Assembly: GCF_017571525.1 (NCBI RefSeq)
Contig: NZ_JAGETY010000019.1
Location: 29,025 to 93,024, forward strand
Reading direction: 5' to 3'
Origin: Hymenobacter sp. BT559
GTDB taxonomy: Bacteria > Bacteroidota > Bacteroidia > Cytophagales > Hymenobacteraceae
Length of the DNA stretch: 64,000 nucleotides
The translations under genes and the position numbers were made by a program. Below, in pieces: positions 53,704-62,762 of this stretch. Position 1 is the first letter of the stretch, and every line of letters begins with the position of its first letter. Under the pieces are notes generated by a model. That model was not told the origin of the DNA. It did not search any database and saw nothing but the letters and a program-made list of their open reading frames with translations.

Positions 53704-55605
53704 ATGTGTGGAATAACCGGCGCTTACGCCTTCTCCGACTCCGGCCGCTTGGCCCTGACCCGCTTGCAGGCTGCTACCGACGCCATCGTGCGCCGGGGCC
53801 CCGATTCGCAAGGGCATTTCATCTACGACCAGTGCGGCCTGGGCTTTCGCCGGCTGGCCATCCTCGACCTCTCGGCCGATGGAAACCAGCCCATGACCGA
53901 TGCCTCGGGCCGCTATACGATTGTCTTCAACGGCGAAATTTTTAACTTTCGCGAGCTACGTGAGAAACTAGTCAAAAAAGGCTATCAGTTTCATTCGCAA
54001 ACTGATACGGAAGTTATTTTGAACCTGTATATCAGCGAAGGCCGGGGCTTTATCAAGAAGCTCAATGGCTTCTTTGGCTTCGCGATTTACGACAAGGAAG
54101 AAAACTCGCTGCTCATTGCCCGCGACCGCTATGGCGTGAAGCCACTACATGTGTACCGCGATGAGGACCGGCTGCTATTCGGCTCCGAGTTGAAATCGTT
54201 GCTAGCCCTCGGCGTGCCACGTAAGCTCGACTATGTAGCCCTGAGCCAATACTTGCAGCTCAATTACATTCCTGGCCCTGCTACTATCTTCAAGGGCATT
54301 AAGAAAATATTGCCTGGCCATTACCTTTTCATTCAAGGTAATAAAGTAGTGCGTAAGCGTTGGTATAAAGTGCCCTACGACCCCAAAAAGGTCGCTAAAA
54401 ACAAGCTCACCTACGACGAGCAGCAAAAGAAGCTGGTGCAGCTTATGGATGAGGCCGTGGAGCGCCGCCTCGTGGCCGATGTACCGCTAGGTTCCTTCCT
54501 GAGCGGTGGCATCGACTCGAGCGTGGTAACGGCCCTGGCGGCCCGGCACACGCCGCACCTCAACACGTTCAGTATCGGTTTCCGCGACGAGCCTTTCTTC
54601 GACGAAACCAAGTATGCCAACTTGGTAGCGAAGATGCACAACACCAACCATACGGTGTTTTCGCTGAGCAACAACGATTTGTACGAGCACATCTTTCAGA
54701 TGCTCGACTACTTCGACGAGCCTTTTGCCGACTCGTCGGCCCTAGCGGTGCACATCCTAAGCCAGCGCACGCGCCAGCACGTAACGGTGGCGCTGAGCGG
54801 CGATGGCGCCGACGAGATTTTTGGTGGCTACAACAAGCACATGGGCGATTTCCGGGTGCGGCAGGGCGGCTTCAAGGCCGAAGCCGTAACGGGCCTCAAC
54901 CTGCTCTGGGACATCCTGCCCAAGTCGCGCAACTCCTATTTCGGCAACAAAATCCGGCAGTTTCAGCGCTTCTCGCGCGGTATGCTCAGCGGCCCCAAAG
55001 ACCGGTACTGGGATTGGGCCAGCTTTGCTTCGGAGAAGGAGGCTAGCGACCTGCTGAGTCCCGCCAGCCGCCGCAAAGTAGATAAAAAGCTGGCTGCCAA
55101 GCGCCGTAAGGATATTCTCGAAAATATTCACGCCGACGGCGACCTCAATGAGGTATTGTTGACCGACACGCAACTAGTGCTACCCTACGATATGCTTACG
55201 AAGGTAGACCTCATGAGCATGGCCAACTCGCTGGAGGTCAGGACGCCCTTCCTCGACTATAAGGTGGTGAACTTCGCCTTCTCACTGCCCGTCAGCAGCA
55301 AGGTCGATGGCACGATGAAAAAGAAAATCGTGCAGGATGCCTTCCGGCCCATGTTGCCGCCCGAACTCTACGACCGCCCCAAGCACGGCTTCGAAGTGCC
55401 CTTGCTCAAGTGGATGCGCGGCGAGCTGCGCCCGCTTATCGAACAAGACCTGCTAGCCGACGACTTTGTGGCAGGCCAAGGCATTTTCGAGGTAAGTTCC
55501 GTACAAAAGCTCAAGAAGCAGCTTTTCTCGAACAACCCTGGTGATGCACATGCTCGTATCTGGGCCCTGCTGGTATTTCAATACTGGTGGAAACACTACA
55601 TGTGA
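53704..55605 (+). CDS. asnB: Asparagine synthase (glutamine-hydrolysing)
   Basis: A 633-residue two-domain enzyme. The N-terminal class II amidotransferase starts MCGITGAYAF, exposing Cys2, with 'RRGPDSQGHF' and 'NGEIFNFRELR'. The C-terminal synthetase has the pyrophosphate loop 'LSGGIDSSVVTALAA' and 'ALSGDGADEIFGGYNKH'. It forms asparagine or, in surface-polysaccharide clusters, amidates a sugar acid. The position at the head of a glycan cluster leaves both open. Odd point: its TGA stop is the first three bases of an extra copy of the IS3-element end that directly follows, though the C-terminal 'LVFQYWWKHYM' looks complete. Confidence 0.93.
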   Translation: MCGITGAYAFSDSGRLALTRLQAATDAIVRRGPDSQGHFIYDQCGLGFRRLAILDLSADGNQPMTDASGRYTIVFNGEIFNFRELREKLVKKGYQFHSQTDTEVILNLYISEGRGFIKKLNGFFGFAIYDKEENSLLIARDRYGVKPLHVYRDEDRLLFGSELKSLLALGVPRKLDYVALSQYLQLNYIPGPATIFKGIKKILPGHYLFIQGNKVVRKRWYKVPYDPKKVAKNKLTYDEQQKKLVQLMDEAVERRLVADVPLGSFLSGGIDSSVVTALAARHTPHLNTFSIGFRDEPFFDETKYANLVAKMHNTNHTVFSLSNNDLYEHIFQMLDYFDEPFADSSALAVHILSQRTRQHVTVALSGDGADEIFGGYNKHMGDFRVRQGGFKAEAVTGLNLLWDILPKSRNSYFGNKIRQFQRFSRGMLSGPKDRYWDWASFASEKEASDLLSPASRRKVDKKLAAKRRKDILENIHADGDLNEVLLTDTQLVLPYDMLTKVDLMSMANSLEVRTPFLDYKVVNFAFSLPVSSKVDGTMKKKIVQDAFRPMLPPELYDRPKHGFEVPLLKWMRGELRPLIEQDLLADDFVAGQGIFEVSSVQKLKKQLFSNNPGDAHARIWALLVFQYWWKHYM

Positions 55606-55652
55606 CCTCCTCTGACCTCCTCCCAATTACTGAGCCGGTTGCAAGTGGAGCA

Positions 55653-56517
55653 TCAGGCGTTCTGAAGCTCGACCGTAGTGGCAGTCGCCACTACCTCATC
55701 GGGCGTTAAATTCTGTAATGAGCTGTGCGGTCGGAAGCCATTGTACTCCTGGCGCCAGTGCTCGATTTTCTCCTGTGCATCAGTCAACGATAGAAACCAG
55801 TGCACGTTCAGGCACTCGTCCCGGAAGCTGCCATTAAACGATTCAATGTATGGATTATCTGTCGGTTTGCCGGGCCGCGAAAAGTCCAGCGTGACGTGCT
55901 GGTCATAGGCCCAGCGGTCGAGTGCCTTGCTGATAAACTCACTGCCATTATCGACCTGGATGCGCTTGGGTACAAGGCCTAGCTGCTGGTGCAAGCGTTG
56001 CATGACGGCCACCACGTCTTCGCCTTTGAGCGACTGGCCCACGTGAATAGCCAGGCACTGGCGACTACAACTTATCGACTATCGTTAAGGCGCGGATTTT
56101 GCGGCCATCGAAGAGATTATCGGCCACAAAATCCATGCTCCAGTTCTGGTGTAGCCGACCCAACGGCAGACGTTCTAACCGATGGGCAGCGGCGCGGTTA
56201 CGCCGCGGGCGCTTACTGCGTAAGTTTAAGCCTTCCAGGCAATAAAGCCGATGTACGCGCTTGTGATTGTCGGGCCAGCCTTCCCGGCGTAGCAGGACAT
56301 AAAGGCGCTGACTACCGTAGCGCACGCGCACTTGCGCCAATTCGCGCAAGCGTTGGCGCAAAACGGTATCATCACGCCCACCTGCTTTATAAGCAAAGCT
56401 GGCGCGCTGCAAGCCAATGACTCGGCAGGCACGGCGCGCCGAGATGCGGTAAGCGTCGATTAAGTGTTGGGCCGCGTGACGACGCTGCACGGGCCTCAAA
56501 ACTTTTTTTGAGTACAT
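55653..56517 (-). pseudogene. IS3 OrfB integrase, broken by a 1-base insertion
   Basis: The minus-strand frame from 56517 encodes the HTH_21 and first DDE part ('RRACRVIGLQRASFAYKAGG', 'YGSQRLYVLLRREGWPDNHK', 'NWSMDFVADNLFDGRKIRAL') and stops after TIVDKL at 56065. The rest of the rve core continues in another frame to 55653: first 'SRQCLAIHVGQSLKG' (spanning 56080-56030), then 'IQVDNGSEFISKALDRWAYD' and 'PYIESFNGSFRDECLN'. Comparing DNYSR-type relatives with the observed bases near 56070, one extra base explains the shift. The first Asp, second Asp and Glu of the DDE set are present but split, so the transposase should be inactive. Confidence 0.85.
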
Positions 56518-56761
56518 CCTGCAGCATTTGCTTATTGAGGCTCAGGTCGGCCACTAGCTGTTTAAGGTGCTGGTTTTCTTCTTCCAACTTCCTAAGCCGC
56601 CGCAGCTCGGGCACGCCCAAGGCGCCGTACTTTTTCTTCCAGTTATAGTACGTGGCCTCGCTGACGCCCATCTTCCGCCATACCTCGGCGACGGTGATGC
56701 CCGTGTCGGCCTGGCGCAGCGCAAACACGATTTGAGCTTCGGTAAACTTGGTTTTCTTCAT
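56387..56761 (-). CDS. IS3 OrfA (helix-turn-helix protein)
   Basis: A 124-residue frame beginning MKKTKFTEAQIVFALRQADT with an HTH ('TVAEVWRKMGVSEATYYNWK') and leucine zipper ('LRKLEEENQHLKQLVADLSL'). The true IS3 OrfA part ends near MLQDVLKKSF; the later residues lack family character. OrfB lies in the +1 frame relative to OrfA across an A7 run (56503-56509), not the -1 frame usual for IS3 programmed frameshifting, so a base may have been lost here. Confidence 0.85.
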   Translation of the reverse strand: MKKTKFTEAQIVFALRQADTGITVAEVWRKMGVSEATYYNWKKKYGALGVPELRRLRKLEEENQHLKQLVADLSLNKQMLQDVLKKSFEARAASSRGPTLNRRLPHLGAPCLPSHWLAARQLCL

Positions 56762-57033
56762 GGCATTGTCTGGGGTTTTTAAGGTACGACAAATGCCCGA
56801 TTTTCTCTACTTTACACCGGCCTAGTTTTCTGGGAGGAGGTCAAGGACCCATGTTACGCCGTGGCTCAGATAGGCCACCAGCACAGCATTAGTAAGCCTG
56901 CACTTTATTAGTAGTAAATCTGGAAAGCTAAGTGAAGATGCTGCGAAAAATGTAGTTGGCTCGGCCGAGTAGGCGACAATCCGGAGGCTAAGTCGGCTCT
57001 GCTACGCGGCACCGGTCGCTAGTCGTCGACACG

Positions 57034-57560
57034 TTGCGGATTCGTTCGGACTTGTGGCGCTGGTGGCCCGCTACCCCAACTGGAGCTTTGGGAAACACTG
57101 CCGGTTGCGCAAACTCAACCATAAAACCCTACTACGCCTCCATCAGGCCAATGGCCTTAGCTGTATCGGCTATGAAAAAGACGATGCATGTCCGAGCCGG
57201 TTGGGCAGCCGCTGGCCGTGCCCGAAGCTTCGAGCCAGTGCTGGTCGATAGATTTCCTAAGTGAGGCATTGGCCAACGAACAATATCGCCCGAGTGTAGA
57301 ATAGGGACAGAGTTACGCGGTACTTGGTCTTGCGACGTACTCTTCCTTGCCCGCCCTACATCGTGGGCCTGCTGCAAACATTGGTTGAGCGCCATGGCCT
57401 ACAAACTCGACTCCTAACGCCTACATGGAACGCTTCAATGGCTCCTTCCCCCGCGAAGTGCTCGACGGCTGCCCTTCGCTATCTTGCGGCAGATGCGCGA
57501 GCATTTCCTCTTTTGGCAGTATGACTAAAACCGCCTGCGCCCCGCACAGTCCTTATTTTT
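57034..57560 (+). pseudogene. Decayed IS3-type OrfB remnant
   Basis: Pieces of an IS3 integrase can be read in shifting plus-strand frames: 'LVARYPNWSFGKHCRLRKLN' then HKTLLRLHQANGL at 57060-57170; EALANEQYRPSVE at about 57262-57300; 'NAYMERFNGSFPREVLDG' at 57417-57470; 'LRQMREHFLFWQYD' near 57485-57525. Stops and shifts break every frame and much of the DDE centre is missing. It differs from the neighbouring IS3 copy, so it is an older, separate insertion. Confidence 0.7.
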
Positions 57561-57704
57561 GACCCACTCGAAGTGCGTAAAGCCGCCTGACCTTTATTGT
57601 TACTGATTTGTCTAACGGACAAGCCTACAATGGCAATTAAAAGTTAAGATGACTTCTGGCTTAGATTGAAATCCTAGGATTAAATAATGTATCTTCCTTA
57701 TAAT

Positions 57705-59045
57705 ATGAAAATTGCAGTAGTAGGAACTGGCTACGTAGGACTAGTGACCGGTACCTGTTTTGCTGAAGTCGGCATCGATGTAACCTGCGTTGATATTGAT
57801 GAGAATAAAATTGAAAATCTGCGTAATGGCATTCTGCCAATTTACGAGCCGGGTCTGGAAGAAATGGTTAATCGCAATGTGAAGGCAGAGCGGCTACATT
57901 TTTCAACCAATTTGGGTGAAGCGGTTAAAGGCACTGATGTAGTATTCATTGCTGTAGGTACGCCTCCTGGCCAAGATGGCTCAGCCGACTTGAAGTACGT
58001 TTTAGCTGTAGCGCGCGGCATTGGCGAAAACATTGACAGCTACTGCGTAGTCGTAACCAAAAGTACCGTGCCGGTGGGTACAGCTGCTAAAGTGCGGGTT
58101 GAACTTGAAGGAGCTCTTGCAAAACGCAAGGCCAATATAGAGTTTGATGTAGCTTCCAATCCTGAGTTTCTGAAAGAAGGCGCAGCCATTGATGACTTTC
58201 TCAGGCCCGACCGCATTGTAGTAGGGGTAGGTTCTGAGCGCGTTGAAGAAGTAATGCGTCGGCTATACAAGCCATTTTTGCTCAACGGCCACCCAATCAT
58301 CTTCATGGATATTCCTTCTGCTGAGATGACAAAATATGCAGCAAATGCAATGCTTGCTACTAAGATATCATTTATGAATGATATTGCCAACTTATGTGAA
58401 ATTATAGGAGCCGATGTGAATATGGTACGGCGCGGTATCGGTTCCGATACCCGCATTGGTACCAAGTTTATCTATCCGGGTATTGGCTATGGTGGGTCCT
58501 GCTTTCCGAAAGATGTGAAAGCGCTGATAAAAACTGCCCACGAAAACGGCTACCAGATGAAGGTGCTGAAAGCTGTTGAGAACGTAAATGAGACACAGAA
58601 GGAAGTGCTATTTAACAAAGCGAAAAAGCACTTTGGCAACGACTTGAAGGGTAAAAAGTTCGCTGTTTGGGGGTTGTCATTCAAGCCTAACACGGATGAT
58701 ATGCGCGAGGCCCCCTCTTTGATTATCATCGAAAAGCTATTGGCTGAAGGGGCTAGCATAACGGCCTACGACCCTGTAGCTATTGCCGAAGCCAAGCATA
58801 CGTTAGGTAAGACTATTACGTATGCAAAAGACCAGTTTGAAGCTCTAGTCGATGCCGATGCACTACTGGTGGTAACGGAGTGGCCGGAGTTTCGCTCACC
58901 TTCTTTCAAAGTGATGGGGCATCTACTCAAGCAGAAAGTCATCTTTGACGGGCGCAATATTTACGACCCTGCTGAAATGAAGCAAATAGGGTTTGCTTAT
59001 TACTGCATCGGGATTCGTACTGACCATGAAGAGCCGGTAGCCTAG
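57705..59045 (+). CDS. UDP-glucose 6-dehydrogenase
   Basis: A 446-residue cytoplasmic enzyme oxidising UDP-glucose to UDP-glucuronate with two NAD. The Rossmann motif is in MKIAVVGTGYVGLVTG, the family pattern 'PIYEPGLEEMV' follows, and catalytic Cys266 lies in 'GIGYGGSCFPKDVKAL'; 'FAVWGLSFKPNTDDMREAPS' is in the C-terminal domain. The ATG at 57705 was chosen over one six codons earlier. Its product feeds the next gene, a UDP-glucuronate decarboxylase. GC content is clearly lower than in the first 53 kb. Confidence 0.95.
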   Translation: MKIAVVGTGYVGLVTGTCFAEVGIDVTCVDIDENKIENLRNGILPIYEPGLEEMVNRNVKAERLHFSTNLGEAVKGTDVVFIAVGTPPGQDGSADLKYVLAVARGIGENIDSYCVVVTKSTVPVGTAAKVRVELEGALAKRKANIEFDVASNPEFLKEGAAIDDFLRPDRIVVGVGSERVEEVMRRLYKPFLLNGHPIIFMDIPSAEMTKYAANAMLATKISFMNDIANLCEIIGADVNMVRRGIGSDTRIGTKFIYPGIGYGGSCFPKDVKALIKTAHENGYQMKVLKAVENVNETQKEVLFNKAKKHFGNDLKGKKFAVWGLSFKPNTDDMREAPSLIIIEKLLAEGASITAYDPVAIAEAKHTLGKTITYAKDQFEALVDADALLVVTEWPEFRSPSFKVMGHLLKQKVIFDGRNIYDPAEMKQIGFAYYCIGIRTDHEEPVA

Positions 59046-59083
59046 CAAAGAAGCTTTTTATTTGATTCTGAATAGGCTACCGG
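59034..59083 (+). terminator. Inverted repeat over the dehydrogenase stop
   Basis: CCGGTAGCCTA (59034-59044) and TAGGCTACCGG (59073-59083) pair exactly across a 28-base AT-rich loop. It could slow or end transcription before the next gene. There is no T run after it. Confidence 0.4.
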
Positions 59084-59131
59084 TTTAGGGTAGCTTACGC
59101 TTAAGTGTATCAATGACTTAAACTCCTACTC

Positions 59132-60079
59132 ATGACTGAAGTAAAAAAGCGCATTCTTATTACTGGCGGCGCTGGGTTCTTAGGTTCTCACCTCTGCGAC
59201 CGGTTCTTGGCTGAAGGTTACCATGTCATTGCGATGGATAATCTAGTGACGGGTAATCTCGCGAACATTGAGCACCTCTTTAAGCACGAGGAATTCGAGT
59301 TTCACCACCACGATGTCAGCAAGTTTGTTTTTGTGCCGGGCAAGCTGGACTATATTCTGCATTTTGCCTCTCCTGCTTCGCCTATTGACTACCTTAAAAT
59401 TCCTATTCAAACTTTGAAGGTAGGCTCGCTAGGTACCCACAATCTTCTGGGCCTAGCTCGGGTAAAGGGTGCCAGAATGCTGATTGCTAGTACTTCAGAA
59501 GTGTATGGTGACCCAGAAGTGCATCCGCAAGTGGAGGAATATTGGGGAAATGTAAACCCTGTAGGGCCACGCGGGTGCTACGACGAGGCCAAGCGCTTTC
59601 AGGAGGCGATTACAATGGCTTATCATAACCATCACGGTCTGGAAACGCGAATTATCCGTATTTTCAATACCTATGGCCCCCGTATGCGCCTCGACGATGG
59701 CCGCGTGCTGCCGGCCTTCCTGTCGCAAGCCCTGCGCGGCGAAAACCTAACTGTATTCGGCGATGGCTCGCAAACGCGTTCATTCTGTTACGTTGATGAC
59801 CTAGTGGATGGCATTTACCGGTTGTTGCTCAGCGACTACCATCTGCCCGTAAACATTGGGAACCCGGCCGAAATCACTATCAAGGAGTTTGGCGAAGAAA
59901 TCGCGAAGTTGACGGGTGTAGAATTCAAGCCCACCTACCAGGCTCTACCCGAAAACGACCCAATGAAGCGTAGGCCAGATATCACAAAAGCAAAGGAAAT
60001 TCTGGGGTGGGAACCCAAGATAGACAGAGCAGAAGGTCTTCGTCGGACACTAGCGTATTTTAAAGAGCACGTACGGTAG
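59132..60079 (+). CDS. UDP-glucuronic acid decarboxylase (UDP-xylose synthase type)
   Basis: A 315-residue short-chain dehydrogenase/reductase. NAD-binding 'ITGGAGFLGSHLCDRFLAEG' near the N-terminus, 'DYILHFASPASPIDYL', 'IASTSEVYGDPEVHPQ', catalytic Tyr and Lys in 'GPRGCYDEAKRFQEA', and 'RIFNTYGPRMRLDDGRVLPA' are typical of UXS. It converts UDP-glucuronate to UDP-xylose or a 4-keto pentose. The preceding dehydrogenase supplies the substrate, so the pair probably makes a pentose donor for the surface glycan. A terminator follows. Confidence 0.93.
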   Translation: MTEVKKRILITGGAGFLGSHLCDRFLAEGYHVIAMDNLVTGNLANIEHLFKHEEFEFHHHDVSKFVFVPGKLDYILHFASPASPIDYLKIPIQTLKVGSLGTHNLLGLARVKGARMLIASTSEVYGDPEVHPQVEEYWGNVNPVGPRGCYDEAKRFQEAITMAYHNHHGLETRIIRIFNTYGPRMRLDDGRVLPAFLSQALRGENLTVFGDGSQTRSFCYVDDLVDGIYRLLLSDYHLPVNIGNPAEITIKEFGEEIAKLTGVEFKPTYQALPENDPMKRRPDITKAKEILGWEPKIDRAEGLRRTLAYFKEHVR

Positions 60080-60106
60080 CTTTATTTCAGTTTCTGCAAT
60101 TTAGTG

Positions 60107-60148
60107 AAACAGCTTGCCACCGAAATATTTTGGTGGCAAGCTGTTTTT
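60107..60148 (+). terminator. Rho-independent terminator
   Basis: 15-base arms 60107-60121 and 60132-60146 pair exactly, followed by T residues, 27 bases after the decarboxylase stop. Confidence 0.9.
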
Positions 60149-60444
60149 CAATTTGGATGAAAGCTGCAATACTAGCAGAACGTACAGCTGAAACTACGTC
60201 ACTGGCAGATGCGGCCAAGCAAGGCAGTACGCCAGCTACTAGCGCTGATGAATACCTAGGCCATCGTTTTGTACCATCTTATTTGTAATATGGTAATTGT
60301 TTAGCTGGTTTGATGAGTTGCTTTTAAACTCACTTTCAAATCCGAAGACACCTTTTTGGGTAAAGGCAAGTAAGAGGGGCCAAGTTGAAAATATGCTTTG
60401 TATATAAGGAAAATAATAGTACATTAAGTTTTCTAATCATAGCA
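60149..60444. other. AT-rich gap, nothing recognised
   Basis: Nearly 300 bases with no supported gene. The AT-rich part 60280-60440 probably holds the promoter of the aminotransferase gene. Confidence 0.45.
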
Positions 60445-60490
60445 GGTGAATAAGAGTAGCCTCGTAGCTAGAAGGCTACTCTTATTCACC
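60445..60490 (+). promoter_or_regulatory. Perfect 17-bp hairpin just before the aminotransferase start
   Basis: Arms 60445-60461 and 60474-60490 match exactly, with a 12-base loop, ending 7 bases before the ATG at 60498. In a transcript it would crowd the ribosome-binding region. It could also be a terminator for upstream readthrough, but no T run follows. Confidence 0.6.
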
Positions 60491-60497
60491 TATTCTC

Positions 60498-61607
60498 ATG
60501 CGTATTCCGTTTTTATCGCTAGCAGGTCAGCACGAGGCAATTAAGGATGAGGTGCTAGGGGCCTTGGCTAACGTATACGACAGGCAAAGTTTTGTACTAG
60601 GGGAGCAAGTAGCAGCTTTTGAACGAGAATATAGCCAGGTGAGTGGAGTTGCGTACACGGTTGGCGTAGGAAACGGACTCGACGCACTGCATCTGTCGTT
60701 GAGGGCGTTGGGCCTGCAACCCGGCGACGAAGTCCTCGTGCCCAGCAACACCTACATTGCCACGTGGCTAGCCGTATCGCTGGCAGGAGGCGTGCCAGTA
60801 CCGGTAGAGCCGGACTGGCGAACTAGCAACCTCGACGCTGCCCAGCTAGCCGCCGCCATTACATCACGAACGCGAGGTATTATCCCAGTACATCTCTACG
60901 GACAACCGTGCGATATGTCAGCTATTCTGGCCCTAGCTGCTCGCCATAGTCTGTGGGTAATGGAAGATAATGCACAGGCGCAAGGCGCCAGTTGGCATGG
61001 ACAGCCTACAGGTAGCTTTGGGCAAGTGAATGCTACAAGTTTTTACCCAAGTAAGAACTTAGGCGCGCTCGGTGACGGTGGCGCTATAACTACCAACGAT
61101 GCAGTACTGGCCCATACAGTACGGCAGTTGCGTAACTACGGCACAGAGCGACGGTACGTTAGTGAAACCATTGGCTACAACTCGCGGCTAGATGAACTGC
61201 AGGCAGCCGTGCTGCGTGTGAAGCTGCATCACCTACCTGAGTGGACGCGGCAGCGCCGGGAGCTGGCCGATAGGTACACTGCATATTTAGCCGATATACC
61301 AGGTTTACGATTACCATTCGTAGTTGCTGGCGCCACGCCAGTTTGGCACCTCTATGTGGTGCATACTCCTTGGCGCGATGCCCTTCAGCAACATTTGGCA
61401 GCAGCTGGCATCGAAAGTCTGGTTCATTATCCAGTGCCTCCGCACTTACAGCCAGCCTATGCGGGATTAGGCTTACCTGCCGGAGCCTTCCCTATTGCGG
61501 AAGAATTGGCGACTACCTGCCTAAGCCTGCCGCTGTGGCCAGGTATGACGGAGGCGATGATAGAAAACGTGGCGACAGTGATAAAAGACTTTTATCATCA
61601 CCAGTAA
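60498..61607 (+). CDS. DegT/DnrJ/EryC1-family sugar aminotransferase
   Basis: A 369-residue PLP enzyme. Substrate-side start 'MRIPFLSLAGQHEAIKDEVL', 'YTVGVGNGLDALHLSLRALG', 'PVHLYGQPCDM', 'WVMEDNAQAQGASW', and PLP lysine K186 in 'FYPSKNLGALGDGGAI', then 'LRNYGTERRY' and 'GYNSRLDELQAAVLRVKL'. It resembles FdtB/QdtB-type enzymes that aminate nucleotide-linked 3-keto sugars. Usual partners (a dTDP-sugar ketoisomerase and acyltransferase) are not in view, so the sugar is uncertain. An unusual hairpin sits just upstream. Confidence 0.92.
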   Translation: MRIPFLSLAGQHEAIKDEVLGALANVYDRQSFVLGEQVAAFEREYSQVSGVAYTVGVGNGLDALHLSLRALGLQPGDEVLVPSNTYIATWLAVSLAGGVPVPVEPDWRTSNLDAAQLAAAITSRTRGIIPVHLYGQPCDMSAILALAARHSLWVMEDNAQAQGASWHGQPTGSFGQVNATSFYPSKNLGALGDGGAITTNDAVLAHTVRQLRNYGTERRYVSETIGYNSRLDELQAAVLRVKLHHLPEWTRQRRELADRYTAYLADIPGLRLPFVVAGATPVWHLYVVHTPWRDALQQHLAAAGIESLVHYPVPPHLQPAYAGLGLPAGAFPIAEELATTCLSLPLWPGMTEAMIENVATVIKDFYHHQ

Positions 61608-61951
61608 ACTGGTTGAGAGATTGCAATGCGCGCATACTTACGGCAGTCTTAGCGTAGCTCATTGGTCAAATATGATAGCAGAACACCCGAAAGAAAGCCA
61701 GCTTCTACCAACACCAAAATGGATTTCGAACGGGTACATAGTCTTCAATTATGCATAATTCGTTTAGCCTCTCATTAGCACCTGTCAGCAGCTTACAAAC
61801 GTTAGGGCCTGTAGCGAGAAGGTAGGCTAGTGGCTCTACAGATGGTTACCTAGTAAACTGTTTGAAGCCATAATAGAACACAAGGCCGGTGAAAACCTTT
61901 AATCTTAAAGGCTTGCAAGTCAGTGACAAGTTGTTAGGCCTGCTGATTTGC
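61608..61951. other. Gap between aminotransferase and IS5 element
   Basis: About 340 bases with mixed composition and no supported gene or hairpin. It may contain the broken end of whatever followed before the IS5 insertion. Confidence 0.45.
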
Positions 61952-61987
61952 TAAAGTCTGTGGACAGTGGCAGGCATACTTTTGGGA

Positions 61988-62745
61988 ATGCGCCGTCACG
62001 AATTAAGCGACCAAGATTGGCAACTCATTGAGCCCCATACGTTGGGCCAACCAGGCACGAGTGGCGGCACGGGGCGCGATAATCGCCTGTTCGTGACCGC
62101 TGTTTTCTACCGCACCCGTACTGGCATTCCCTGGCGCGACCTACCCGCTCGGTTTGGTAATTGGAACACGATTGCCCGACGCTTTCGGCGCTGGGCCTTG
62201 GCTGGGGTCTGGGAAACACTTTTTTTAGCGGTGCAAGAGCCTGATTACGAATGGGTGCTTGTGGATTCAACCACGGTCAAAGCCCACAAAGCGGCGGCCG
62301 GCCAAAAAAAAGCACGGCCGCAGCCGAAGCACTCGGCCGCAGTCGCGGCGGCTTCGGCACCAAAGTCCACGCCGTAGTTGACGCGCTGGGCAACTGTCTC
62401 CACTTAGCCCTGACCCCAGCTGAGCGGGCTGATAGCCCGCAGTTGCCCCGTCTGTTGGCCGCCCTGACTCGCTCACCGGGCGCGGTCGTATGCGACAAAG
62501 CCTATGACACAAATAAGGTGTTGACCGCCCTCGCCGACCAGGGTGCGCTACCTGTCATTCCACCCAAAGCCAGCCGCTTGCACCAGCGCCCCTACGACCG
62601 CAACCTCTACGCGGACCGCAACAAAATCGAGCGATTTTTTGGCCGCCTCAAAGAAGCTCGGGGCTTCGCTACCCACTACGAGAAAACGGCCGTCTCTTTT
62701 TTAGCTACTGCGCATCTGCTTGCGGCCCTTGACTGGATGCGTTGA
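61988..62745 (+). CDS. IS5-family transposase made by -1 frameshift
   Basis: Frame 1 from ATG 61988 gives 'MRRHELSDQDWQLIEPHTLG', 'FVTAVFYRTRTGIPWRDLPA', 'FGNWNTIARRFRRWALAGVW' and 'WVLVDSTTVKAHKAA', with the first catalytic Asp. At the A8 run (62304-62311) a -1 shift joins frame 2: 'RSRGGFGTKVHAVVDALGNC', 'VVCDKAYDTNKVL' (second Asp) and 'RNKIERFFGRLKEARGFATH' (Glu). All DDE parts are present, so the element may be active. Unshifted reading stops at 62377. Confidence 0.9.
62304..62311 (+). other. A8 slippery site for transposase frameshifting
   Basis: CAA AAA AAA GCA in frame 1; a one-base backward slip enters frame 2, which carries the rest of the catalytic core. The known mechanism for this IS group fits. 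Confidence 0.8.
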
Positions 62746-62762
62746 CTGTCCACACACTTTAG

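Larger units (their letters stand above)
55613..56843 (-). mobile_element. IS3-family insertion sequence (about 1231 bp), transposase frameshifted
   Basis: Terminal inverted repeats begin TGACCTCCTCCCA at 55613 and end TGGGAGGAGGTCA at 56843, with further imperfect matching inward (CTGAGCCGGT against CTAGGCCGGT). Inside are OrfA and a broken OrfB on the minus strand. A 10-base copy of the left end (TGACCTCCTC, 55603-55612) directly precedes it. No matching target duplication was found (CTC against AAG). Confidence 0.88.
61954..62759 (+). mobile_element. IS5-family insertion sequence (about 806 bp)
   Basis: Inverted repeats AAGT(C/G)TGTGGACAGT mark both ends (from 61954; complement ends at 62759), with one mismatch. 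A TA flanks each side (61952-61953 and 62760-62761), fitting a 2-bp target duplication as in the IS427-type group. It contains one transposase in two frames joined at an A8 run. Confidence 0.88.

Noticed and set aside
57034..57264. Plus-strand frames of 65-76 codons as intact small genes
   Set aside because: They read as damaged pieces of an IS3 integrase in alternating frames.
60239..60424. Minus-strand 61-codon frame between decarboxylase and aminotransferase
   Set aside because: AT-rich, no family features, no leader signal; probably chance.
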